From an uncultured Hyphomicrobiales bacterium (GTDB taxonomy: Bacteria; Pseudomonadota; Alphaproteobacteria; Rhizobiales; Ancalomicrobiaceae): DNA of 44,833 nucleotides. Each line of letters begins with the position of its first letter. Position 1 is the first letter of the stretch. Below, piece by piece: positions 33,462 through 42,174 of this stretch. The notes under the pieces were generated by a model. The model had not been told where the DNA came from. It worked only from the letters and a program-made list of their open reading frames with translations, and ran no database searches. The stretch covers positions 1 through 44,833 of the forward strand of contig CAIYYN010000003.1 in the NCBI GenBank assembly GCA_903930435.1, written 5' to 3'. The translations under genes and the position numbers were made by a program.

Positions 33462-34736
33462 TCAGTGATTGCGGCGGCTACCTGTTTCTCTGAGACAGAA
33501 GCTGAGCACCAGTGCCAGCAGGATGGCCGCACCCCAGATGAGATCGGCCTCGCGGAAGATCGGAACGGTCAATTTCGACCCATTCGCGAGCCACGACAGG
33601 ACAAGTCCGAAGACGGGTGCAAGGAAAGCGCTGAGGCTGAAGACAAGGAAGTTCATCGCGCCTGTCGCGCTGCCCTTGACGTTATCGGGGTTGGCTTCCT
33701 TGATCATCGTATAGGGGATCATCGCAGCGCCGGAACCGATGCCAAAGACGAGACCACCCAGGTAGGGCGGTATCAGATCGCCGTAGAATGCGATGCCGAC
33801 ACCGGAGATCAGCATCAACATGATGCCGCCAATCAGCGGCGGTTTACGGCTGCCAATCCGGTCCGCAATAAAACCAAGCAGCGGCGCGCCAATCACCCAG
33901 CCGAGCGGGACCATTGAAGATCGGGCTACGGCTTCGCCCGACGACACACCTGCAACGCCACCCAAAAACGGCACGCCCCAGATCATGTCGCCGATGGTGG
34001 TCGGCATGAACAGGAGACCACCCACGATACCGCAGAGCCAAGATTGGGGATTGCTGAGAACGATCTTATAGGGCGCAAGCATCGACCAGAGGGAGGTCTT
34101 GCTGCGAGCAATTCCACCCGCCGCGGTCTCTTGAGACGGAGTTGCGACAACCAGCAAGATCGCCAGTGCGCCCAATGCGACGCCAGCATAAATCCAGAAG
34201 GATTGCCAGGCGATGTAACCATGTACCAGCGGAGAGACGGCGAATTGTCCGGCGAAGCCGCCCAGCATCCCAGCCAGTTGCGTCACCCCGACGGCAGTTG
34301 CCAACCAGCGCGCTGAGAAACCGTGTACGGCCAAGAAAACGGCACCCGTGAATGCAAAAGCGGATCCGGCACCTTGTAGCAACCGACCGCCTTCTGCCTC
34401 ATTCATACCACCAAGCCCGAACAGCACGCTGCCCGAAGCTGTTGCCAACACGCCGATAACGATCGGCATTCTTGCGCCCCAGCGATCAAGAGAAGCCCCT
34501 GACACGATCGCGAAGCCGGCATACGTGTAATAGTAAAGGCCGATCAGCGAGCTTACGCCGAGTGTCGTGAGGCCAAAGGCTCCCGTCAGTTCCGGGATCA
34601 TCACGCCGGGAGCGGATCGAAGCGCATATTGAAGAAAATAGAAAACGAGGCACAGACCCCAGGCAAGGATATAGCCAGCGCGGGTGGGCGCCGTCGCTTG
34701 TTGTGTTGCCTTGGACATCATCACTGTGGTCGTCAT
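33462..34736 (-). CDS. MFS transporter, oxalate/formate antiporter (OxlT)-like
   Basis: A 424-residue protein with twelve hydrophobic helices. The loop 2-3 motif is SLDRWGARMP, a variant of GxxxDRxGxR. RSAPGVMIPEL sits in helix 1, as in OxlT-like carriers. The ATG at 34736 follows TGGAG by 8 nt; the frame is open to 34859 without domain support. It sits in the inner membrane and would exchange or import a small mono- or dicarboxylate. Its place between transhydrogenase and PFOR genes suggests pyruvate, formate, oxalate or a fermentation acid, but the substrate cannot be read from sequence. Confidence 0.85.
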   Translation of the reverse strand: MTTTVMMSKATQQATAPTRAGYILAWGLCLVFYFLQYALRSAPGVMIPELTGAFGLTTLGVSSLIGLYYYTYAGFAIVSGASLDRWGARMPIVIGVLATASGSVLFGLGGMNEAEGGRLLQGAGSAFAFTGAVFLAVHGFSARWLATAVGVTQLAGMLGGFAGQFAVSPLVHGYIAWQSFWIYAGVALGALAILLVVATPSQETAAGGIARSKTSLWSMLAPYKIVLSNPQSWLCGIVGGLLFMPTTIGDMIWGVPFLGGVAGVSSGEAVARSSMVPLGWVIGAPLLGFIADRIGSRKPPLIGGIMLMLISGVGIAFYGDLIPPYLGGLVFGIGSGAAMIPYTMIKEANPDNVKGSATGAMNFLVFSLSAFLAPVFGLVLSWLANGSKLTVPIFREADLIWGAAILLALVLSFCLRETGSRRNH

Positions 34737-34907
34737 GTCGAAGCTCCACCTGTTGCGCCGGGCTGTGCCATCATGTCGCCGATCGTCGTTGTGAGTGGCG
34801 CACGAGAGGAGAGAATGGGTCGAAGGGAGGAACGTCTGGTAGCCACGGAAACTACTCAAATCGCTCGCTTCTGCGGCCCGCGACCGCGACGATAGACGAG
34901 CAGGAGG

Positions 34908-36359
34908 TTATGCTGCGGCCGGCAAGCCGAGGCCACGTATCGCCTCGATCATCTTGACAAGCACGGCCTGGGCATCGCCATAGACCATATTGCAGTTATC
35001 ATCGTAGAAGAGCGCGTTGACGATCCCGGCGTAGCCTTTGCCCTCGCCGCGCTTGACGACATAGACTTGCCTTGCTTTGTCCGCATTGAGAATCGGCATG
35101 CCAAAAATGGGCGATGACTTGTCAGAGCGCGCGGCTGGATTGACTACATCATTAGCACCAATAACAAGCGCGATATCGACGCTGGCAAAATCGTCATTGA
35201 TGTCTTCCAGCTGGAAGATCATGTCATAGGGGACACCGGCTTCGGCAAGTAATACGTCCATCTGGCCGGGCATACGTCCGGCGACCGGATGTATTGCGAA
35301 TCTGACATTGACGCCGCCTGCCTGCAGTAGTTTAACGAATTCGAATAGCTTCTGTTGACCTTGTGCAACAGCCAACCCGTAGCCGGGCACAATTATGACT
35401 TTTTCGGCATAGCGCATGGCTATACCGGCATCGCTGGCGGCTGTCGGTTTCAATTCGCCCTTTATCTGGCCCTGGAGCGCGGCGGAGACCTCCCCAAAGT
35501 TTGAAAAAAGCACGTTTGTTATCGAGCGGTTCATGGCTTTCGCCATCAAGAGTGTTAGCAACATGCCGGCCGCACCGACAACCATACCGGCGATCATGAG
35601 CGCCGGATTCTGAAGGACGAAGCCTTCAAGACCAACTGCAAGGCCGGTGAAGGCGTTGTAGATGGAGATAACGACTGGCATGTCGGCACCCCCGATCGGT
35701 AGAGTGAGCATGATACCGAGAATAAGCGCCAGCGCGAAAAACACGTATATCAGAGCCGACACTGATACGGGCCGAAGTGCATCACCTAAGACAGCATTGA
35801 TAATAGCGACGCCGAATGCGAGCGTGCTGACAAAGACCAGCGCGTTGACCAGCCGTTGATGTTTGAATCGTGTGGGTTTCTTTAACCGTCCGTCTAGTTT
35901 TGCCCAGGCGACGATCGAACCAGAAAACGAGACGGAACCAATAATGGCTCCTAATAGCGTGACACATAGCTGGCCGGCACCGTCGTATTTGTCACCGAAC
36001 AGTTCAATACCGGCGATAGCTCCAGCCGCGCCGCCACCGAGACCATTGTAGATCGCCACCATCTGCGGCATCGCAGTCATGGCAACCCTCTTGCCGGCGA
36101 GCCACGCAAGTCCACCGCCGAACGCGAGCGCGACTATGGCAAGCGCGATATTCTGGGCAAGATACGGCTTGACCACCTGATCTACGTTGAGCGCATAGAG
36201 AAAGCTGGCGAGGACTGCCACGGCCATGCCGATGCCGGCGACCCCGATGCCTGAGGATGCGGTGACCGGCGACGACATGCGTTGCAGCCCAAACAGAAAC
36301 AGGAAAGACGCGATAAGATCGACTGCGCCGATGATAAATTCAGCGGAAGCTGTAAACAT
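34908..36359 (-). CDS. pntB: NAD(P) transhydrogenase subunit beta PntB
   Basis: A 483-residue protein. The first two thirds hold about nine transmembrane helices (AIYNGLGGGAAGAIAGIEL; GGADMPVVISIYNAFTGLAV). The C-terminal cytoplasmic domain III binds NADP(H), with VPGYGLAVAQGQQ, RFAIHPVAGRMPGQM and LVIGANDVVNPAA. It couples hydride transfer from NADH to NADP+ with inward proton flow, together with PntAA and PntAB encoded directly upstream (9-nt gap). A 171-nt gap separates it from the MFS gene. Length and motifs are normal. Confidence 0.97.
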   Translation of the reverse strand: MFTASAEFIIGAVDLIASFLFLFGLQRMSSPVTASSGIGVAGIGMAVAVLASFLYALNVDQVVKPYLAQNIALAIVALAFGGGLAWLAGKRVAMTAMPQMVAIYNGLGGGAAGAIAGIELFGDKYDGAGQLCVTLLGAIIGSVSFSGSIVAWAKLDGRLKKPTRFKHQRLVNALVFVSTLAFGVAIINAVLGDALRPVSVSALIYVFFALALILGIMLTLPIGGADMPVVISIYNAFTGLAVGLEGFVLQNPALMIAGMVVGAAGMLLTLLMAKAMNRSITNVLFSNFGEVSAALQGQIKGELKPTAASDAGIAMRYAEKVIIVPGYGLAVAQGQQKLFEFVKLLQAGGVNVRFAIHPVAGRMPGQMDVLLAEAGVPYDMIFQLEDINDDFASVDIALVIGANDVVNPAARSDKSSPIFGMPILNADKARQVYVVKRGEGKGYAGIVNALFYDDNCNMVYGDAQAVLVKMIEAIRGLGLPAAA

Positions 36360-36368
36360 GATCGCTCC

Positions 36369-36716
36369 TCAGTTTTTCTTTGGCGAAGCGACAACGGAAA
36401 TCGCTGGCTTGGGTGGGGCATGCAGGCTTGGCTGGAACATCTTGAGCATACGGGCCGTCACAGCATAGCCGCCAGCCGCGTTGCCGGCGCCGAACAAAAC
36501 GGCCACGAAGCCCATCACCTGTTGCTCGAATGTAGTGGCATTCAAAAGTGCATAGAGGCCGCCGACCACAACTATGCCGTGAACGAAATTCGAGCCGGAC
36601 ATCAGGGGTGTATGTAATATTGCCGGCACGTGACCAATGATCACCCAACCGGCGAAGCCAGCAAGCATGAAGATGTAAACGGCGACAAAACCCGTCATGT
36701 CGATGGATATACCCAT
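36369..36716 (-). CDS. pntAB: NAD(P) transhydrogenase subunit alpha part 2 PntAB
   Basis: A 115-residue membrane subunit with three or four helices (VYIFMLAGFAGWVIIGHVPA; HGIVVVGGLYALLN; GFVAVLFGAGNAAGGYAVT) and a C-terminal MLKMFQPS tail. It is the separate domain II part of the alpha subunit found in the three-gene alphaproteobacterial transhydrogenase, where enterobacteria have a single pntA. Gaps of 17 nt to pntAA and 9 nt to pntB indicate one transcript. Confidence 0.96.
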   Translation of the reverse strand: MGISIDMTGFVAVYIFMLAGFAGWVIIGHVPAILHTPLMSGSNFVHGIVVVGGLYALLNATTFEQQVMGFVAVLFGAGNAAGGYAVTARMLKMFQPSLHAPPKPAISVVASPKKN

Positions 36717-36733
36717 TGAACGCTCTTTCCGGT

Positions 36734-37870
36734 TCAGCCGATGTGCTTTTGTGGTGCGATCAAAGGTGCTGCCAACGCTTTCGGCTTGCCGGCATGCGTG
36801 AGGACGGTGCCGGCAAGGATCGCATCATCCCAATCGAAGACGATGGCTTTGTTCTTGATAATTAAAGCCATGAGATTGAACTGGTTTTTCGAGTAAAGGC
36901 TCGACGCGTCCTCGGCGAGGTAACTTGGCACGTTCAGGGGAGCCACAATTGTGACCTGACCTACGCAGATCGTCTGACCCGGCTTCGACGCCTCGCAATT
37001 GCCTCCGCCCTCTGATGAGAGATCAATGATGACAGAACCCGACTTCATGGCTGCGACTTGTTGAACGCTTATGAGTTTAGGCGAGGCTTTTCCTGGTATC
37101 GCAGCAGTTGTAATGATGATGTCGGCCGCCTGGATATGTTTTGTTAGTGCGGCATCAACGGTTGCTTTTTCGTCTGCGCTTAAAGCGCGGGCATAACCTC
37201 CGGTGCCAGTTGCATCGACACCAGTGTCGACGAATTTCGCTCCAAGCGACATCGCCTGTTCCTTGGTTTCTGGCCGCACATCGTAGCCTTCGACGACAGC
37301 GCCCAACCGATGCGCTGTCGCGATTGCTTCAAGCCCCGCGACACCGAGTCCAAGCACCAGGACTTTCGCCGGTCCAATACCGCCACCAGCTGTCGTGATT
37401 TTGGGGATGACGCGACTGAGATGCGTCGCGGCCAGCATGACTGAATAATAGCCTGACAAAGCGGACTGGCTTGACAACGCATCCATCGACTGGGCACGCG
37501 AAATACGCGGCAGACGTTCCATAGCAAAACACGTGATTTTCCGGGTGAGCAATCGCGCCACCAAGTCTGGTTCGTTTGCCTCATAGATGAACGAGATCAG
37601 CACCGCACCTTCTTGCATTGCATCAATCACGGCAAGGTCCGGGGGCTGGACAGCCAGGACCACGTCTGCCGATCCAACGAGCGAGGCCAAATCCGCTTGG
37701 AAGACTGTATCGGGATAGTTGATTGGCGCGAGATTGATACAGTCTACAGCACCTGCCTGTATCGATATTATCGCGCCGAGTTTTTGAAGTTTCGTCGCAA
37801 CAATAGGCACAATCGCAACGCGCCTTTCGTTCGGACGGATTTCCTTCAGAACGGCAATCATGATCGACAT
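36734..37870 (-). CDS. pntAA: NAD(P) transhydrogenase subunit alpha part 1 PntAA
   Basis: A 378-residue NAD(H)-binding domain I, related to alanine dehydrogenase: IAVLKEIRPNERRVAIVP at the N-terminus, VLVLGLGVAGLEAIATAHRLG for the dinucleotide fold, GYDVRPETKEQ, and IITTAAIPGKASPKLI. The frame extends to 38029, but the ATG at 37868-37870 has GGAG 7 nt before it and begins at the conserved domain. It is encoded first of the three Pnt genes. A 170-nt gap precedes it, which could hold a promoter, though none is obvious. Confidence 0.96.
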   Translation of the reverse strand: MSIMIAVLKEIRPNERRVAIVPIVATKLQKLGAIISIQAGAVDCINLAPINYPDTVFQADLASLVGSADVVLAVQPPDLAVIDAMQEGAVLISFIYEANEPDLVARLLTRKITCFAMERLPRISRAQSMDALSSQSALSGYYSVMLAATHLSRVIPKITTAGGGIGPAKVLVLGLGVAGLEAIATAHRLGAVVEGYDVRPETKEQAMSLGAKFVDTGVDATGTGGYARALSADEKATVDAALTKHIQAADIIITTAAIPGKASPKLISVQQVAAMKSGSVIIDLSSEGGGNCEASKPGQTICVGQVTIVAPLNVPSYLAEDASSLYSKNQFNLMALIIKNKAIVFDWDDAILAGTVLTHAGKPKALAAPLIAPQKHIG

Positions 37871-38040
37871 ATGGTTTCTCCCACGTCGCCCCGGTCCAGG
37901 ACGCGCGCTCGTAGGGTCGATGGTAACGGGAGAGATGATGACCCGGACGGATGGTAGTCGATCGGTCCGGGTCATCGCTGGCTTGGGAGCCAGTCGCAGC
38001 TGACAGAGTTCAGGTCTGATCGGCCACAAAGTGTCCAGGT

Positions 38041-39423
38041 TCAGACCGGCGCGCTGAAGTCGCCCGTGCGCACCAGTTTCTTGTTGACGAATTGTTGTAT
38101 GCCCATATCGCCGAGTTCACGACCATAGCCTGAATTCTTGATTCCGCCGAAGGGCAGTTCGGCGTCAGACCAGCTGATATTGTTGATGAACATCATACCT
38201 GTCTCGACACGACTAGCGAGCTTGAGCCCACGCGCAACATCCTTGGTGAAGACCGAACCGCCGAGACCGAAATCACTGTCGTTGGCTAACGCAATTGCTG
38301 CATCTTCGTCCTTGACGCGGAAAAACATCGCAACCGGGCCAAAGAACTCAGCACGAAAGGCTGGATTGTCAGGCTTCACGTCGGTCAGAATGGTCGGCTG
38401 CATGAACGCGCCTTTGCGGTTCAGTCGCTTGCCGCCGATAATGACCTTGGCACCATGTGCGACAGCGCTATCCACCTGGGCAAGCAATCCCACCAGCGCT
38501 CCTTCGCTCGACAAGGGTCCGAGCGTCGTCTTTTCATCGAGAGGGTTGCCTGGGGTAAGCGCGGTGAGCGCGGACTGGAACTTTTCAAGGAATGTATCCG
38601 CTACCTTGTCGACGACAATAAAACGTTTTGCGGCGCAACAGGTTTGCCCTGTGTTGTACATGCGGCCCCACACCGCCCATTTTATGGTGTGCTCCATGTC
38701 GGCGTCTTCAAGAACAATAAAGGCGTCACTGCCGCCCAGTTCCATTGACGAGATCTTCACGTTTCGGCCCGCGCGCGCGGCAATTGTTCTGCCAGCCTCG
38801 ACGCTGCCAGTGAGCGCAACACCTTTGATGCGGACATCATCGATGAGCTTATTAGACTGATCGTGCGAGATAAACAGGTTGGAATAGAGCCCCGTCGGCG
38901 CACCGGCATCACGCAAAAGTTCCTCAAACAGCACCGCGCAATGTGGGACGTTGGCGGCGTGTTTCACGAGGATCGTATTACCAGCCATCAGGTGAGGCCC
39001 GGCCACCCGCGCCAACTGATAATAGGGGAAGTTCCAAGGTTCGACGCAGAAGATTATACCCATCGGGCTAATTTCCATATGCGCCTTGCCAACCTTCGGA
39101 TTGAGTTCAACGGGCGCGAGAAACCGCTCGGCGTGTTCTGCGTAATAATCGAGAATGTCGGCACTGAACTGTACTTCGCCACGGGCTTCGTCGATGCGCT
39201 TGCCCATGTCGAGTGTCATCGCCTTGGCGAATTTGTCGGGGTTGGCGCGGAGAAGTTCGGCGGCCTTGGCGAGGATCGTCGCACGCTCCTTGTATGACGT
39301 GTGGCGCCAGGTTCCGTAGCAGGCCGCGGCGGCAGCGACCTTTGTTTCCAGATCCGTGTCTGAAATCGCAGTGTAGGTTTTCATGACTTCGCCGTCGAAC
39401 GGATTGATGGTTTGATAGGTCAT
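38041..39423 (-). CDS. NAD(P)-dependent succinate-semialdehyde dehydrogenase-like aldehyde dehydrogenase
   Basis: A 460-residue aldehyde dehydrogenase of the GabD/Sad (YneI-like) branch, slightly short as that branch is. The sequence shows EPWNFPYYQ, LTGS (204-207) in the NAD site, the general base in SMELGGSDAF (Glu228) and the nucleophile in NTGQTCCAAKRF (Cys262). It oxidises an aldehyde to the acid; succinate semialdehyde is the family default. Its partner 48 nt upstream is an alcohol dehydrogenase, so another short-chain aldehyde is also possible. It belongs to the run of - strand redox genes. Confidence 0.92.
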   Translation of the reverse strand: MTYQTINPFDGEVMKTYTAISDTDLETKVAAAAACYGTWRHTSYKERATILAKAAELLRANPDKFAKAMTLDMGKRIDEARGEVQFSADILDYYAEHAERFLAPVELNPKVGKAHMEISPMGIIFCVEPWNFPYYQLARVAGPHLMAGNTILVKHAANVPHCAVLFEELLRDAGAPTGLYSNLFISHDQSNKLIDDVRIKGVALTGSVEAGRTIAARAGRNVKISSMELGGSDAFIVLEDADMEHTIKWAVWGRMYNTGQTCCAAKRFIVVDKVADTFLEKFQSALTALTPGNPLDEKTTLGPLSSEGALVGLLAQVDSAVAHGAKVIIGGKRLNRKGAFMQPTILTDVKPDNPAFRAEFFGPVAMFFRVKDEDAAIALANDSDFGLGGSVFTKDVARGLKLASRVETGMMFINNISWSDAELPFGGIKNSGYGRELGDMGIQQFVNKKLVRTGDFSAPV

Positions 39424-39471
39424 TTGGAACCTCTTGTTTGAACTCTAAATTTAGTCACAGCAACGCGCTAT

Positions 39472-40509
39472 CTATGATTCGATAATGACTTTCAGCGCAC
39501 TTGTCTTTGCTGCATGTCGGAAGGTCTCGTAAGCTTCGAGGATCTTGGCCAACTTGAAATGATGCGTGATCAAAAGTTTGGCATCGATTTTTTGCGATTT
39601 GAGAAGATTGAGCAGCATCGGTGTCGATACTGTATCTACCAACCGGGTGGTGATCGTGATGTTGCGATCCCAAAGTCGTTCCAGATGAAGTTCAACCTTG
39701 GTGCCGTGCACACCGATGTTGGCGATTGTCCCTCCGGGAGCGATAAGTCCCTCGCAAAGTTCGAACGTTGCCGGGATGCCGACCGCCTCGATCGCGGTGT
39801 CTACGCCCACACCATCGGTCAAAGCCATCACAGCTTCGATCGCCTTGCCATCAGCACTGTTGACTGTATCAGTGGCACCGAAACGCTTGGCGACCTGAAG
39901 ACGATTATCATCCAGATCGATCATGATAATCCGAGCCGGCGAATAGAATTGTGCCGTGAGCAGTGCCGCCAGTCCGATCGGGCCTGAGCCAACGATCGCT
40001 ACCGTATCGCCAGGCTTAACCCTTCCATTCAGAACGCCACACTCAAAGCCAGTCGGCAGAATATCCGACAGCATCACGAGCGCCTCTTCGTCGACGCCAT
40101 CGGGGATCGGGTAGAGGCTCGTATCGGCGTAGGGAATCCGAACGTACTCTGCCTGGCAGCCGTCGATGGTATTACCCAGAATCCAGCCACCCGTCGTACA
40201 GTGGGAAAACATCCCCTTTCGGCAATAGTCGCATTTGCCGCATGCGGTAATGCACGAAATCAGTACCCGATTGCCAACCTTGAACGCTTGCACGCCAGCA
40301 CCCACAGAATCGATAATGCCGACCCCTTCGTGCCCGAGAACCCGGCCAGGTTTACACGTTGGTACGTCGCCTTTCAGAATATGGAGGTCAGTTCCACAGA
40401 TTGTCGTCTTGGTGACGCGTACGATGGCGTCTGTGGGTGCCGACATTTCTGGCTTTTTGCGTTCTTCTAGAGCAAACTTGCCGGGGCCTTGATAGACGAA
40501 AGCTTTCAT
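39472..40509 (-). CDS. Zinc-dependent alcohol dehydrogenase
   Basis: A 345-residue medium-chain dehydrogenase. The catalytic zinc site comprises Cys38 (TICGTDLH) and His60-Glu61 (GHEGVG). The structural zinc site is complete, with Cys90, Cys93, Cys96 and Cys104. The cofactor fold has IVGSGPIGLAALL and MIDLDDNRL, where the Asp favours NAD. It interconverts alcohols and aldehydes. The ATG at 40509 is preceded by GGTGGG at 8 nt; the in-frame GTG directly before it is an alternative. It is the first gene of the redox run, directly below the nested inverted repeat at 40534-40614. Confidence 0.93.
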   Translation of the reverse strand: MKAFVYQGPGKFALEERKKPEMSAPTDAIVRVTKTTICGTDLHILKGDVPTCKPGRVLGHEGVGIIDSVGAGVQAFKVGNRVLISCITACGKCDYCRKGMFSHCTTGGWILGNTIDGCQAEYVRIPYADTSLYPIPDGVDEEALVMLSDILPTGFECGVLNGRVKPGDTVAIVGSGPIGLAALLTAQFYSPARIIMIDLDDNRLQVAKRFGATDTVNSADGKAIEAVMALTDGVGVDTAIEAVGIPATFELCEGLIAPGGTIANIGVHGTKVELHLERLWDRNITITTRLVDTVSTPMLLNLLKSQKIDAKLLITHHFKLAKILEAYETFRHAAKTSALKVIIES

Positions 40510-40533
40510 CACGTGTTCCCACCTTTATATATA

Positions 40534-40614
40534 GTAAAAATTGATCAACTAAAAGTAAAAATATTGTATTATATTTTTACTTTTCAATCAAACTCAACAT
40601 ATATCAATTTTTAC
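40534..40614. repeat. Nested AT-rich inverted repeats with four GTAAAAAT half-sites
   Basis: Outer repeat: GTAAAAATTGAT (40534-40545) is the exact reverse complement of ATCAATTTTTAC (40603-40614). Inner repeat: AAAAGTAAAAATAT (40551-40564) is the exact reverse complement of ATATTTTTACTTTT (40571-40584) around a 6-nt loop. The 8-mer GTAAAAAT thus occurs twice rightward and twice leftward in perfect symmetry. It lies 25 nt before the alcohol dehydrogenase start, so it is placed to be an operator or cruciform. It is too AT-rich to be an intrinsic terminator. Confidence 0.85.
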
Positions 40615-40662
40615 AGACTGATCGATAATCGATAGTTTCGATTTCTACCTAGACAACGCGCT

Positions 40663-40899
40663 TCAAAGGCGATCTGATAGATCTTCATCGAATGTCAGGG
40701 GAGGCAGAATCTCCTTGTCGGAGCCGATGCTATCCGTAAAACATTCGATGCTATCTGACAGTACTTTCGAAGCCACGAAATCTTTACTCGTGGGAAAGGC
40801 GAATGCAGGCGGTCTGGTGCGGCTTAGGCATCGTTGATTTGCGCCCGAACGCGCCTTCAATTGACGCCCGTGGCTGTCAGCGGGATTGAATTCGGTCAT
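40663..40899 (-). CDS. Possible 78-residue protein coupled to dps
   Basis: The ATG at 40897-40899 overlaps the dps stop codon (ATGA), the usual sign of translational coupling, and the frame then stays open for 78 codons. The N-terminal half is basic (RQLKARSGANQRCLSRTR) and the C-terminal half acidic (DSIGSDKEILPP, DEDLSDRL). There is no signal peptide, membrane segment or known domain. No separate ribosome site is evident. It may be real or a chance frame; I do not recognise it. Confidence 0.35.
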   Translation of the reverse strand: MTEFNPADSHGRQLKARSGANQRCLSRTRPPAFAFPTSKDFVASKVLSDSIECFTDSIGSDKEILPPLTFDEDLSDRL

Positions 40900-41375
40900 T
40901 CCAGAGACCGATGGGATTCAATTAACCAGAGCTGAGCATCGATGCCGCGGGACATTTCCGTGAAAAGATCGGCGGTGGCGACATCGCCCCATCTGGCAGC
41001 GTCCGCGATGGAGGTCCTGATGCCGTCCCCAAAGGCTGCGAGCGCGACCGAGACAGCGAATATATGCTCGTGCGCTTCCGCCCGCCGGAATGGATAGGGT
41101 GTCAGGTAGGATGTTTTAGCAGCAACCTGAACAGTGCCCTCAGCCTCGCCACCCAGCGCACCCACCCGTTCGGCAATCATGTCCGAATAGAGTTCAGCTG
41201 TAACGGCGACCTTGTCGAACAGCAGATGCAACCCGATGAAATCCGGTCCGCGAATATTCCAATGTGCCTGTTTCATTTGGCCATGCAGGTCTATGGCTGC
41301 TGCGAGGTGGCTGTTGAGCGACGCGACCGACTGGGTGCGACTGGTAACGATGATCGAATTGTGGGTGTGATACAT
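40896..41375 (-). CDS. dps: Dps-family DNA-protecting ferritin
   Basis: A 159-residue four-helix ferritin-like protein. The inter-subunit ferroxidase site is visible: HGQMKQAHWNIRGPDFIGLH supplies the two His residues, followed by LFDKVAVTAELYSDMIAER with the Asp/Glu ligands. Dodecamers store iron and shield DNA from peroxide. The start has GGAG 5 nt away. It is encoded 46 nt after the phasin-like gene and overlaps a possible 78-residue frame. The N-terminal tail is short and not lysine-rich, so DNA binding may be weak. Confidence 0.93.
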   Translation of the reverse strand: MYHTHNSIIVTSRTQSVASLNSHLAAAIDLHGQMKQAHWNIRGPDFIGLHLLFDKVAVTAELYSDMIAERVGALGGEAEGTVQVAAKTSYLTPYPFRRAEAHEHIFAVSVALAAFGDGIRTSIADAARWGDVATADLFTEMSRGIDAQLWLIESHRSLE

Positions 41376-41421
41376 TTGATCTCCACGGATCGCTGTTAGG
41401 GGAATGGTATCGGGCTCTCGC

Positions 41422-41841
41422 TCAGACCGCCTTGGATTTCATTGCGCTGGCTGCTACGGCTTCGGCGTGGGCAAGCTTGGCATCGAGCTTTGCCTGTTCG
41501 GCTTGGGCTATGCTGGCGATGGCGACCTCCGAAGCTGCTTCAGCGTAACGTGTCGCCCTTTCCGCGCGCGCATTCAGATGATGCGTATCGAAGTTCGCTT
41601 TCCATGCCGCCACGGTCGCGATCGGCTCATCGGCCCAAGCCTTCACGTCGGCCCCGGCCTTTGTGATCATGCCCTCCGCCTTGTGGGCTTGCTCCTCGAG
41701 AAAGATGATCTGACTGCGGATTTCTCTTTGCGCCACGTCAGCGCCGGTCTTCGCCGCCAAATTGAGGGCTTCCATCCGATGTTGCATGGCCTTCAAGCTG
41801 ATCTGCATCTGGACTGTGAATTTTGCGAGTGCATCAGTCAT
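41422..41841 (-). CDS. Helical phasin-like protein of unknown function
   Basis: A 139-residue, almost wholly helical Ala/Glu/Lys-rich protein (MTDALAKFTVQMQISLKAMQ; RATRYAEAASEVAIASIAQ). It has no Cys, signal peptide or membrane helix, and resembles phasins and other coiled-coil surface-layer proteins of granules. That likeness is by composition only. The frame is open to 41955, but the ATG at 41841 follows AAGGA by about 7 nt. It leads the dps operon and diverges from the BON-domain gene. A stress-related role is inferred from neighbours. Confidence 0.7.
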   Translation of the reverse strand: MTDALAKFTVQMQISLKAMQHRMEALNLAAKTGADVAQREIRSQIIFLEEQAHKAEGMITKAGADVKAWADEPIATVAAWKANFDTHHLNARAERATRYAEAASEVAIASIAQAEQAKLDAKLAHAEAVAASAMKSKAV

Positions 41842-42174
41842 GGCTGGTTCCTTGGGGTTACGAGAAGGATCGCTGATCGATCGACGAACCGTTCGACCTA
41901 TAGGGTCCCTATCGACACAAGATTGAACAGCACCGGAAACTACCCGTATGGCCACGACCGGATTTTGCGCGAATTGGTTTGGTCATGATTTCCGCCAGCC
42001 CTGTCATTGAACAGGCGTCGAGGACAACGCTGCAGGTAGTTTCCGATGCTTCACAGGCCCTCGCGTTTCGCTAGCCTCCAATCGTGCGGGCTTTGATAGG
42101 GACAAGAAGACAGTCCTTTGATCGCCATTGTCGCGGCGCCAGGCACGGAACCCGTTCATTTCCGAGGAGACACC
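41842..42174. other. Divergent promoter region with an ATAGGGTCCCTAT palindrome
   Basis: The 333 nt between the divergent phasin-like and BON-protein genes hold the near-perfect palindrome ATAGGGTCCCTAT (41900-41912) and a second ATAGGGAC half-site at 42096-42103. Both are placed to serve either gene. I see no open frame with coding character and no RNA gene. A longer BON frame starting at 42118 lacks support. Confidence 0.5.

Noticed and set aside
40541-40548. TTGATCAA upstream of the alcohol dehydrogenase as an FNR/FixK box
   Set aside because: The half-sites overlap instead of being separated by four bases; no TTGATnnnnATCAA was found in the region.
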